A stretch of 64,000 bases of DNA, taken from positions 4,409,501-4,473,500 of the forward strand of contig NC_134963.1 of assembly GCF_965638725.1 (NCBI RefSeq). The letters run 5' to 3'. The notes under the pieces were generated by a model. The model saw only the letters and a list, made by a program, of their open reading frames with translations. It had not been told where the DNA came from and searched no databases. The translations under genes were made by a program, and so were the position numbers. The stretch is from Aptenodytes patagonicus (taxonomy: Eukaryota; Chordata; Aves; Sphenisciformes; Spheniscidae). Of this stretch, positions 1-12,700 are shown in pieces. Positions within the stretch are counted from its first letter, which is position 1; every line of letters starts with the position of its first letter.

Positions 1-677
1 AGGAGATTCATTAATACAAATCATGTAATAGTTTCTGCGATCTTCTGAGATCATCACGAACCACCATTCAGCAGTCACCAAAAAAACTGGAATAGTAAAA
101 GGCGTCTGCCCAAAGAACTTCCACTTTAAGCACGTTTATTTTTTCCCAGAAAGCCTTTGATACTAAGCAGCGCCCTACTTTGACAGGTACGAAATAAACC
201 TGGTTATTAATTTTCAATACTGATGGCAAAAAAAATTAATTGAGCATGTCATTCATTCATTAATCACTTCAGAATTAAATAACCAAATACAGCTCTTAGA
301 TTGCTTTTTGAAAGGATATAAAAGTAAATGAAAGTCTTTTCTAGCAACATTATACGGAAGTGGATGTTGAATCAAGAATAGTGACAACCCCAATAAATCA
401 GAATGATTCTTACATCTCAGGTCTGTATTGTTAATTTAACAGGATTGATAAAATTACATTCTGTCCTTTAAAAAATAAATAGATAAAGCATAAAAACCTG
501 TCAGTTCAAGGGAAGAAAACCTTAATTACTAACACTTGCAAAAAGAAATACTTTAGTTTTGTCTTCACTAGCTTTGAAACATGGACATAAAATGTTGACA
601 CACATTTCCAGTGATAAAAGGCAATTTCAGATTCACTGTAACCTCACTGAAAAACCTTACCACTAAGATGTGATTAC
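1..677 (-). other. GLT1D1: GLT1D1 intron 10 (partial)
   Basis: This is AT-rich intron sequence downstream of exon 10. No coding similarity to the missing GLT1D1 C-terminus, no repeat and no RNA gene was seen. Confidence 0.85.
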
Positions 678-798
678 CTCTAGAATTGCAGCAGACATCC
701 CCTCTGAAATGGAGCTGTTCACCACAGCAAAGCACCTTTTCATAGCAGCATGAAGATCATCTTGTGGCACCTCCTGTAATAAATGTACTCCAGGTGCC
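678..798 (-). CDS. GLT1D1: GLT1D1 exon 10 (residues 220-260)
   Basis: This 121 nt exon has acceptor ATTTCTAG and donor GAG|GTAATC. It encodes (R)[19 protein letters not shown] and then [18 protein letters not shown]. The block E252-G-M-S-A-A-I-L-E260 is the E-x7-E signature of retaining GT4-type enzymes. It ends in phase 0. The next coding exon was not found in 1-677 and must lie to the left of the window. Confidence 0.96.
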
Positions 799-3700
799 CT
801 AGAAATAAAATGCACACAAATAGGACACCTCCTAAGAACGTACTCTAACAATTCTTCCTAAAACTTACGGCAATGATGAAAGTTGGTCAGAGCAATTCAG
901 GCATGATTCTGATGTTAACAATCGCCTGCCCATGGGCAAGCCACTTTACCATGTTTTTGTTAGCTTTCTATCTGTCAATGCGGTTATAAACTCAATACAG
1001 TATACACTATCTGCCACTTCATTGTCTGTTGTTCTGAAGTTTTATAGTTGATCACTTAACACCATGCTCTGTTAACCACAATCAGTCTCATAAACAAAGG
1101 AGCCGAGTTCAATTGATAGGGGTGCAATTTTCCCTTAAAGAATTTGTGTAATATAAGGAGGATGCATGCAGAAATTTATGAAAAACATACAGTTTAAATA
1201 CTTAGGGAAATGGAGCGCGATCATCAGAATGGTCAACTGCAGGAGATGCTGACTTTTCAGATGCTGGCTTTTGGGGATGGAATGTGGTTCTGAAAGATCT
1301 CTTCTGCTTCCTCTTTCATTACAAGCACTCTTCTGTTCCGAAGGGTTACATTTCTACTGTCCTCATCTTCCTCAGATTAATGAAGGTCAATCAAATCAAG
1401 GGTGAAGGGTGGAAAAATAGGGTAATTAGGTGTTCAGTCTCAGATAAAGTGAATGAGATCTTTAAGACTGGTGATCATTTTTGAAAAGCCAGCATCTCCT
1501 CTGCTTGATGAGCCTGCTCCTGCCTCTTTAACCTCAACATGCGATCACTAAGCCAGATGGAAACACAAGTGCATTTGACATTAAGACCAGCTCCCTGTCA
1601 ACTAGACTTTGTTAAACGTTGCTTTTCTGATTGTGCAGTAACATCCAGCTTCTGTAGAGATAAGTAACTGTATCAACTGGACTATAAATGCATGATTACA
1701 GGAGTCATGTTTTCCACGAATAACCTCATAGAAAACAAAAAACATTATCTCTTGCTCCAAAAATGGAACTGCAAAACACATATTTTATGCAGATTTTATT
1801 ATCAGATATTATCAATCAGACATAATATGGTGGTTCTGTTCAAGTCAGACAATTCTAGGTTCTGCAGACACACACAAAAAATCTTGTTTCTCTAACATTT
1901 ATATCCTTCAATCAGGAAGCATATAAACTAGGGACAGAAAAAAGCTATACAGGGTTATCTTGTCCATCTCCTAATTTACCCACCAGCAGCAAGCATGCAA
2001 AATCCTGCAAAAGCCAGGATGAAAGAAAGAATGAAAAGACCCAAAAGAATAATAAATATGAATCACACTAAATCAGATGTGATTTAACACAAAACATGAA
2101 GAGATCTACTGGTTATTCTAAAACTTAAAATGTGTAGAATACCTAGTCTGAGAATGTTATGTGCCACATAATCAGTACACATTTGTTAGTCATACAGAGT
2201 TGTGCATGTATGTTCATTTGTATATACAAAAGCGCATTTACACACGATTTAAAAAGCTAGTCAGCCAACTGCTTTCATCTGGAGCAGAAAAAAAAGGCTC
2301 AACATTAACTTCTTACCTTTTAACTTTTTCCTTAACTTCGCTTGTAAAAAGTGGATCAACCTAGAAAGGAATATACACACAGGTATATGGCACTACTTCA
2401 GCACTATAGCGTACGTTTGAAATACCCAGAAAAGAAAAATAAATCTTAGCATATTTTTTACTAAAATATTTAAATGCATGAATGTGCTGAGTTTTAAAAT
2501 CATACCACAACTTGTAGTTACATTTGACTCTTCAGACAAGCGCTCTTGTGAGTGATAGACACTTAGAATATCCAGCTAGGGGGGTGAGTGCACAGTACAG
2601 CAGAGCGCGACTTGACTACTCCACTCTAAACTTTTACGTGACTACTGTAATGCAGATAGCTTTGGGCTACTGTCAGAAGGGGAGGTTCCATTTCTTCTCC
2701 CCTGACATCCCTCTGGCTGCAGGTTCTAATTAGAGCTAGATCTATTTAACATGAATGACTGTTTTCAGATGACTCTGCTAAGGCTAACATGATTCAAATG
2801 ACTGATTTGACAACTTACTGTCTAAGTGAGGAACAATGCACTGATGTGCCACGCAATTGTCTGTCCCCTTATGTATGGTGTAACCAATGTGAGGAAGGAA
2901 AGGAACTTTTCAGGCGGTAGTTAACACAAGAAGCAATCCGCACGTAAACTGAGACAGTTAGATAGGTGTTATGCGCTGACAGAAACATTTGTTTGAAAAC
3001 TAGTGAACACAAAATTCTAAAATATAGTCTAACATGAAGGCATGCTAGAGTTATTAAAAAGTTGTCTAAGCTGGGCAATTAACTCCAGCAGGTTTATTTA
3101 CAAAGCTTAACTATGTCTGCTATTTTCATTTAACATCATTAAAAGAAATACACAGAACTTGGAAATCCTTAACTAGACATGAAGAACAGAAATAGACTTT
3201 TTTTATTACGGCTGACTGACTATATCAGATTAATTTATGATAGCTTGCACAGCATGTGCAGTTTTAAGTACTGGGAACAACATGGCTTATTTTTTTTAAC
3301 GCATGTTAATATTTTGGGTTTGGGGTTTTTTTCACATGAGATAGAGAACACTCAAAAAGCATTTTAGAAAACTCTTTTGGAAAAAAGTCAGAATTTATTT
3401 TATAACTACGATTGTGTACTCTGGACACAAGATTAATTATTTCATGAAAACAGGGCTTCATAAATTAAAAGATTCAGGCGAATCACTCTTGCACTAAGGA
3501 ATGAATTCCTACTGAATGCAAGAAATAAAAGGCTTGCATAACTGCTTAAGGAACTATTTTTGGCAACAGCAGGGGGGAAAATCAAGTGCTCTTTCCTGAG
3601 GCACTACCTGATCCTGGCGACAGAGTATGATACAGATCCATACACTAAACCAGTATGTCATGTCACAGGTTCCTTGGATATGTCATACTGAACTTCATAA

Positions 3701-6700
3701 TTGCTATTTCTATATAAATATCTTTTCAGCTTTTCCCCCAAAGTACTATTTTGATGCTGAGTTCCTCTCATGAGGAACTATACTCTGTTTCCATTAAAAT
3801 CAATGGAGTACTTGCAAGTGATTTAATGAGCAGTGGGATATGGTCTTTGGCTTTTCTACCTTTAGAAGGATGAGAAAAACTACAGCCTGTGACTCATAAA
3901 TTTGTAAGATATTAATTTCTATCCCATCTACTTCTGTGGAAGCCAAGAAATTGCCATCTGCCTCATAAACAGAACAATCCTTTAAGCTGTATTCTTCTAT
4001 TGGTAGATATTCCAAGAAGCCTGGCCTGAATATGAGAATTCAGTTAAAATATTACTTTCAGGATGGGTGTACCAATGACTTAGAGAAGTGATCCCCCTGA
4101 GCTACATTTAGGAACTTGAGGGGGCACAGTTATCTAACCACAGGCTCAATATAACAGAAATTAGATACAACATAAGCTGTTCAGTAAGTTGGAAACGCAC
4201 TTAAAAGATGTGAATGTTTCCAAAGCCAACTGACTATGGCAGGATGCCTAGCAACCTAGCCCGGTCTCAGAAAAAGCTACTGAAAAGAAAAGGATGTTAC
4301 TTCCACCCAAAACGTCTCCATGATCCAGTTCTTCCACAGGTAGAGTGTTTGTTGCCACATTTTATTTTTTTACCTATCAACGTAGCAGGCAAATATGATC
4401 ATCGGTTACCTATCATCTTCTGTTAAAAAATCATCCATCCAGAGGAAGAGCCTTCAGAGAGCTGCACATTTCATCAGTTTAGCAGAGATCAGAGGAAGGC
4501 AGCTTGCGTTGCACGAACAGTTTCTATCAGAACAGATGCGGTGACACATGGAAAGGGGAGGGAGCACACAGCAAGAAACCACACCTAACAGGACCAGATA
4601 CGCTATTCGGGAAGTTCGACTCTGCTGACAGGCAAAGAAACATCTGAGACACGTTTGACGGTGCAGAAAGTCACAGATCAAACGCTGCACAAAGATGAAG
4701 GTGCCTGTTAAGCACAGGGCCTACCACGATCAAAATCTAGGAAATCTTCTATAAACACACTATATTAAATTGCTGTCATATAAAAATTAACTCAGACAGA
4801 AGCAATGGTCCAGAAACATGTTCATTATAGTGCTGGGACTACTGTGGCCCTGCAAGCATATTCAATACGGATAGGAAGAATTTGCTCAATTGCTCGGGTT
4901 TGTGAGGTTTTGGCAGCATCACTATGAAAGGAATCAGCGTTATTCACAGCAGCAGGTGACCCCACATTACAATTTTTATCTGACCGACTGTTGAATACGC
5001 TCAGCAAGACTGAGCTTCCCCTACAACTGAAAACACAACTGTTGTCTGCAAGACAATTTGCCTGCAGCAAATGCACCAGAAATACAAGATCCTTGTGAAC
5101 ATACTAAACTCGGCCATCCTACATCATCTTTTCCATATACTAAATGCTTAAGGAAATTGTCTTCTGGCTTAACCTGTAGCTCTACTACTGCAATTTGGGA
5201 CAATTAACAACTTGTAAAAAATATAGTTTTAATTCAGCTGAAACAATTTAGCAACTAGGATCTAAATTAACAAAACTAATAGGCCTAAAAAAAAATACAG
5301 AACCTTTTTAAGAAATATTGGAACAGCTCATTTCAACATTTCTAACAAAAGTTTCATTTTCAGGGAGTTTTTCTTGAAGAACAAGCAAACAAAGGTTTAG
5401 AAGAGTTGTCAGCTTAATGGTAGCAGTAGCTCTTACTTTTTAAAAAATATCTCAGTGAGTAGGACACTTATTCAGGACGTAGCTGGCAGAATTTCATATT
5501 CCTCAGCAGGGTAAAGAATTTGAAATTGTATCTTTGTCTCCTATCTGATTTTCCTAATTATTGTGGCTCTAGGATGTTCTGGAGCAGGTTATTAGACTTC
5601 CTCTAGTTGCTTAGTTTATTTGTGCCAACAGCTGTTTCATTTTAGAACTAGTCCAGAAAACATACAGTAGGTAACAGCCATCTTTTATAAATAGATGGGC
5701 TACGTGACCCGATAGGTCCCTCCATCTGCGGAGGCAGATATTCAACTAGAACTGTCTCAATGGGCATGGAAAGAAGTTGGACAGATGAAAAATAGCTGTC
5801 AATGAAAAACAGTATCATTATAAACACAGCAATATTCTGTAGTGTCTACAAGAACGGTGAAGAATTACGCAGAGAGTACAAAGTGGGCTTCAAGAGGTTA
5901 CCCAACAGCTGGACACAAGTTTTGTAGCCTTTTTTAAAGTTTCATATGCTTCTATTCTTGGGATACAGAGCTGCTGAAAATTAGCCATTGTTTCAAATTT
6001 CATTACAGAAATGAACAAAAGGAAAAGTGGAAGAGGAGATAAATGCTAAAAATTTTACATTATACAGGACCCAATCCTGCAATATTACTTAGATTGCACC
6101 ATTTGAGACAATCATGCATAGCAAATGTAGGGAAAAGATTATAATCTTATGGAAGCAAAGCAGAAATGAGCGTGTGGGCCTTTTGTTCTTTATAGTGTTA
6201 ATTAATATAATCTTAATGTGCTTTTTTAAAATAGTCACAATAAATATGACTTGCTTCACAGATAATGGCACTGATTTTCTTAAGATTTTGTGGTTTGAGA
6301 AGTAACATGAGTAAGAAAAGTAGAGCTAAATACCAATAGAGCTGAAATTTATTTTCATCCTTTAGCGGTATTTTAGTACTATGGGAGAAATACGTTTTTA
6401 AATGATTTTAAACTCTTTCAGGAGCTGGTGCTTCATGAAAAGCAAACCATTGCTGAGAAACTCATGACAACATTTTGAGACGGCAACCCAGCTGTACGTT
6501 TTGTCTAAAGAGAGTTAGCAATCACAGAAGAGCTGCCATTTAACTGATTGACCCTGTTGTGAAAAGAGAGAATTAGAAGTTGTAACTTCCACATTTGTTA
6601 AACAGGATCTTATGACTTAGGGGGAAAAAATGAAATCTCACATTAACATTGGCCAGCACTTTTACTAAAATACATGTAATTTGTTTGGAAGGAATGATAC

Positions 6701-9700
6701 CAACTCTAAGCTTAATCTGAGATGTGGACATGTAAGAACAACTTAGTTTCTGATTTTATTTATTTTATTCAACCCCACCTTCCCTCTCAAATACCTGTAT
6801 CCCAGGGCTTTAGTGCACTCAGATTAGAAATGTGAAACAGACTTCACCAATTTTATTTGTCAGCTCAAGCCCTGTCCTTGCTGTCTGGTGTCAGATAGAA
6901 ACCTAACATCATTTTGCACCTGCTGACAACTGTTAATTGTGTATGAATTGAAACTACCAGAAATGGCATCAAAATCTAAATGGAATGGAACAAAGACGCG
7001 ATCCTCCACGTGAACAAAAGATGGAAGAACAGGGATAATGAGCATCTGATATCACCCTCACAGTATTAAAAATCCTCATTAACAATACCTGCTAAAAAAA
7101 TTCTTCTAGATGGCAACTGTTGCCTTTCAAAATATTTGATAGGTTCATTTATAAATTATTCATATTGAAATAGGCATTTCTAATATTTTATTTGCAAGAG
7201 TTCACATTTTTAGTACTTTCTAATTCTCTAAAAAATTTTATACTATGCCACAGGTATAAAAACAGAATCCAATATTAGAATCCAAATATTTTGATACTTT
7301 TTATCTTCTGAAGTTGTTTCTGTAGTCAAATGAAACACTAAATGTTTTGTTCTAGGGGACCATAATAGATTAATAGCATTATCAAGTCATGTGCTTGAGC
7401 TAGATATAAAATTATAGTAATCCAGCTGCAAATGCCCTTTATAAAGCTAGCCCAAGTCTTCTAAACAAAAAAAATCAGTATATATAAAACAAATCTACAG
7501 CTGCTGGAAACCTTTTTAGTGCCATTGGTAACAAGTTTGCATTAATAAAAACCCAACTGAATAGAGTTGGGCTATCTCAGTGCATACCCCCTTAGAAAAA
7601 CCCTCTTAGCTGCTTCCTCTCTTGCAATGCAAACGCAGAGCACATGCGGAGTGAGGAGGCCTTTTAGCCGAGAGCAGAACCCCGAACTTTGGAAGTCCGA
7701 GCACTGGAATCGCTTCCACTTCCACAGTTGAACAGCCTTTACAACTGCTAGGTTTGTACCTTCTTCTCTCTGTAACAGCTAGAAGTCCTCTGACTCAGGT
7801 TCCGTTTGGAAAGAATTATTGTGATATTCAGATGCGAGTAAACAGAAGTATTTAGGAATAAACAAACAAATAAAATAAAAATTACAACAACTTACTGCAG
7901 GTCCAATGATGCCCAGATGGACACTGGGATCCCTTCTGTGCCAATCTAAAACAGAAGAGGAACATCTTTTTTATTAATCCATATTATTAATTTTTAATTT
8001 AATTTAATTCTTTCTCTGAAATCAATGTAAATAGCTGCATGAATAAAGAAGAATTAGTCAAATATCGTATTACTACTTAAAAGACTGTATGTGGACCAGA
8101 TTTCATGCTCAGCCCTCACAGTACTCCTCAGAATTCAAATGATTAGCATATCTGAAAGTTAGTACTTAGCACTTCTGCTTCATGCAATCTCTTATGATTC
8201 AAGGGTTATTTAACTAAGCTCAGATATTAACTTTGAATCATCTCAAGAGAACAATGCTCTATATAATGCAGTGACTCTGGCCACTGAGACAAAATGTTTT
8301 GAATTTTTTCCTATGTAAAGGAACATGTGGAAGCAACTGCAACTGTTACAATTAATACTCAGTTATATGCACAAGAGAAATCTGCTGCTTTTTCAATACC
8401 AGAATAGAACAAAACCAGTTATTTGACTTTAATAAACTACATTTGTTACTAAGCGTCACAAGGTGGTTAAGGCTTATAAAAGAAAGCTGAATAGTGGAGG
8501 CTAAATTTCCAACTTGGAATACCTGAACCTTTTACAGACACAAATAGAACCTGGCAAAACATTCACCTACGTCACTAGAAGAAAACTTCAGCCTAGTTTA
8601 TAGTGTTGAGCCGTAACGATGGGTGGCAATATTTGCTTGTAACTTCAATGATATTAATTAGCACACATGCAAATCAGTGTAACAGCCACAGGACAGTAAG
8701 ATAAAAAAGTTATTTTGACGTAGGTGAAATCTTCTTTTGTCTTCCATTAATACTGTATGTAACAGCAAAATAATTTTCCCAGCAAGTAAAATCATCAAAT
8801 ATTGCTTTGATTTTAATGCTCTGTTATTCCCAGCAGGCTGGAAAAGACGCAGTACAGAAATCATGTGTTGAACAGATCAATAGTTACACGAGCATTTCTT
8901 TTTTTAAATGTAAATATGTGATGAAGTTTTCTGCAATGAATAAAACAGCTTATGCCAAACTTAGAAACATGAAAAGAAATGCATCTGAATCCAGGGACAA
9001 AACAAGGGTATTCAAGTAGCAGGTACCTACCTGAAAATACATCTACTAAATACAGAGGGTCTTTCACTCGTCGAAGTCCGCATATCAAAAGAAACATGTG
9101 TAAACTGCCTGTATCTGTAGGAATGTCTGTAACAAATAATTTAAAAAGTCTGAATGCAGATAAAAAAGCTGAACACTCCAAATTGTTTCATGAATGAGCA
9201 CATGAAGTGGTAAAAGCAGTAACAGGGTGGATTCTGAAAAATTCCCATTATTGTTCCCTATGTTTCTTGCTCTCGCATCAATCCTCAAATCAACTCAGTG
9301 AAGAACTTAATCATGCACATCATTTTATAGGGCACAGGAGTTTATTTCCAGAGGCAGAGAATGTGCAGGACTTGGAGAAGTGGCCGGTGGACGGTATTCT
9401 TAACCACCAGAACCCAGCTTTGACTGACAAGGCAACTACACAAATCAGTGTGTTTCTCCATTTTACTACCCATAAGAAGAAAACAAATTACATCCATATA
9501 ATAACTCAACACCTGTTTCAAGGATATTGTGAGGTTTAGTTAATCAAAAGCTGTAGGGATTAGAGCTCTTGATCTGACGCTTTTTGTTATTAAAGATCAG
9601 GTAAATGTCCCACAGTTATCTATGCCTAATATGCCAGCACTGCTACAGAATAATTAACTAGAAGTTAAATTATTGCAAAACATTTATTTTAACCTTATTG

Positions 9701-12700
9701 CCAAGAAACACAAATGAAAAACAATTTGGGAAAAAATCTCAACATGGGAGGTTTTAACATTGAAAATCTCTCTTGCAAATCTCTCCCTCTCTTCGGGGAG
9801 ACCTTATCGCAGCCTGGCAGTACTTGAAGGGGGCTTATAAAAAAGACGGCGGCAGACTTTTTAGCAGGACCTGTTGTGACAGCACAAGGGGGAATGGCTT
9901 TAAACTAAAGGGGGGTAGATTTAGACTAGATATAAGGAAGAAATTTTTTACGCTGAGGGTGGTGAGGCACTGGCCCAGGTTGCCCAGGGAGGTGGTGGAT
10001 GCCCCATCCCTGGCAACATTCAAGGCCAGGTTGGACGGGGCTCTGAGCAACCTGATCTAGTTGAAGATGTCCCTGCCCACGGCAGGGGGGTTGGACTAGA
10101 TGAGCTTTAGAGGTCCCTTCCGACCCAAACTCTTCTATGATTCTATGAAATACACAGCAACAACCCATAAAAAATAATTTTGTGGGCTATATTAGAAAAA
10201 GAAGATCTGATGTATGATATTGCAGTTGCCATTGGCTCTATGACAGCACAATTAATTCAGAACATACTTCTGGAGAAGGGTCACTATGTGATGAACTTTG
10301 GTAAAATGTGTTTATGATAAAACAACATAATTCACAAATTGCTGAATGAACACACATAACAACATAATTTAATAAACACTAGAGGGGTTGAAATGTTCAT
10401 GTTTGATTTACCGTACTGAACAAATCAGTTTGCTGTCCTTCAGTTCACCTATTTATTGAGCTCATGGCAAGGATGGATGACATGTATTATCTAACACTAG
10501 GCAGTTCAACAAGGAGCATCAAACTGCTGCTCGTCAGCAGCAGGCTGGTTGTGGGACATTAATGCGTGGGTCCCACACCAAGGCTATGTCACATAGCTAC
10601 CAGAAGGGCTATGCTGCATGGTCAGAGTGACTGTCTGACGAATTTATGATTAACAGAGGAAGGCAGCAGGACAGTTGTGGTGGCATGGTGATCTGCTGCT
10701 GCTGAACACTGCAGAGCTCCTTCTCTCTCCTCCCTTTCCCTTCCACTCTCCACCAGTTGCAGGAACAACACAGCTGCTTATGCAGCATCACTGAATTGCT
10801 GCAATTCGTAATTTAAGATCACTCAAACTTGCTACCAGCTTATGTTTCCTCACGGTGTTTTATAACTTAACTGCAGGGTCTGCTCCAGGCCCTGGAAGAA
10901 ATATGCCAGGAATATCTCCCTTCATGTCAAGGAAACTGGATTAACATGAACTCTGCATCAAATCTCTATTTTGTGGGAGGGGGAGAATCAAAAGAGTGGC
11001 AATTCACAACATACTCAAGTGCTATTGCTTTTAAAATTAAAATCCAGTTCAGGGACTTTTAAATGCTCCCTGTCACAGGGTTCATTATTGAGTCTGTTTC
11101 ATTTAACTTAAACAGCTTGAGTTGTCAAGAGTGGCTGCAGCAGACACAGTAAGTAATATTTTACCAGTTATTGGACCAAGAAATAATTTGTAAGTTATAA
11201 CACACAAACATTTGGATTGAAAAAGCCATTCTTCTGGTGCAATGGGCCATTAATACCGTTTGTTTTTAAGACATGCAGCAGTGGTTTCAATTCATGACAT
11301 AAACTCACACAAAACAAATTACTACAAAATGTCAGCAAAAGTCAGATTGCATTTTAACTATCCATATGGCACAAACATTCATTTTAAATTATGAACTCCC
11401 ACCTATTGATGTTCAGCTCTGGCTACTTTGGAATAAACTTAAAGTTAGCGCTGAAAGCTCAGTCAGACAGTAGTGAGAAACCAGGTCTTCCTGTTCTCAC
11501 GTAGAAACTACAGAATTATTGCACTCTTGATGTGACAGTACACTAATCAACATTAACTATGCTTGAAATAACTGCTTCTTTTTATCTCTTAGCATCTTTT
11601 TGTTTCTATCTTATAGCTTTCAGTCTTTTCATTTTATTAGATAAGAGTTTGAAGTGCTCTGACAATGAAATGCCCTAATAGACCGGTTCTGTGCAGTCCT
11701 GACTGCCATTCTGCTCCCTGTATGAAAACCTTAACCCGCAAGAGAAACTGGAAACTGGCCCTACAGAGAGTAATTGTACTTTGTAATTTGGATTTTGGCA
11801 TTCAGTTCCTGTGGCATTTAAAGGTACTTCTCCCAAGAACCTCACCAATAACAGTCTAATTATTTCACTAGTGAAATTACCTAAAATAATATTTATTAAT
11901 GAAAATAGCCCACTTATTTGACATTTATTATTTTGAAAAGACATTCACAAGCTTGAACTCTCACTGCAGACTATCCCCCTTATGCAACTTTACAAAGCCC
12001 TACTTGTCTGTCATGAAGTTTTGTGCACTTTTCTCTGAAATAGCAGATATTGGGTACACTGGATTACAGACTGGATCCTGCATGGCATTTCTAAAAACTG
12101 TCATAGAAGGGCTAGTCAAAAAAGGATTTGACTCTGCCATTCAATTTAGTGAAGTGAGAATCAGTTGTAGTTTTATTTTATTTTGTGCTGTAGATCTTAG
12201 TCATCACCTAATTGATTTTTACAGGCAGACTTTCCCCACTCAATTGACTTAGAAGCATATAAAGACATTCCTGAGAAGATTGCATTACCAGCACATCACT
12301 GCCACTATTTAGTGCTGGGAGTTTACTCATTCTCTGTCTACTTAAGATCAAACATCAGCAGCACTTGTGTATCTTGTTAGCTTTCTGCGTATTCACTGAA
12401 GGTGGTTGAATTAATGCATCAAGATGATGCCTGCATCAGTTTTTTTCCAGCTGTTGCTTTCTCAAGCCTCGCTAGCACCCCTGCTGTGGGGGGGGAAAAA
12501 AAGGTAGCCATTTGTACAAGAAAGCAATCATTTTATTATGCTCTGTCCTCACAAGAATGCTGAGAAGAGGAACATACTATGAGAATAACTGCAATAGCTG
12601 CCTTTACCAGCTACAGACATCAGCTGGGTGAAAACTGGTATTTGAAAGAAGACATTTTTTCTTTTTCCTTGAGCTTAAACAAGACTTTCAGTATGTGAAT

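Noticed and set aside
3800-4015. Minus-strand 71-codon frame in GLT1D1 intron 8 with an acidic, exon-like composition
   Set aside because: It does not match GLT1D1 or any domain I recognise. Exons 8 and 9 already join in phase without it.
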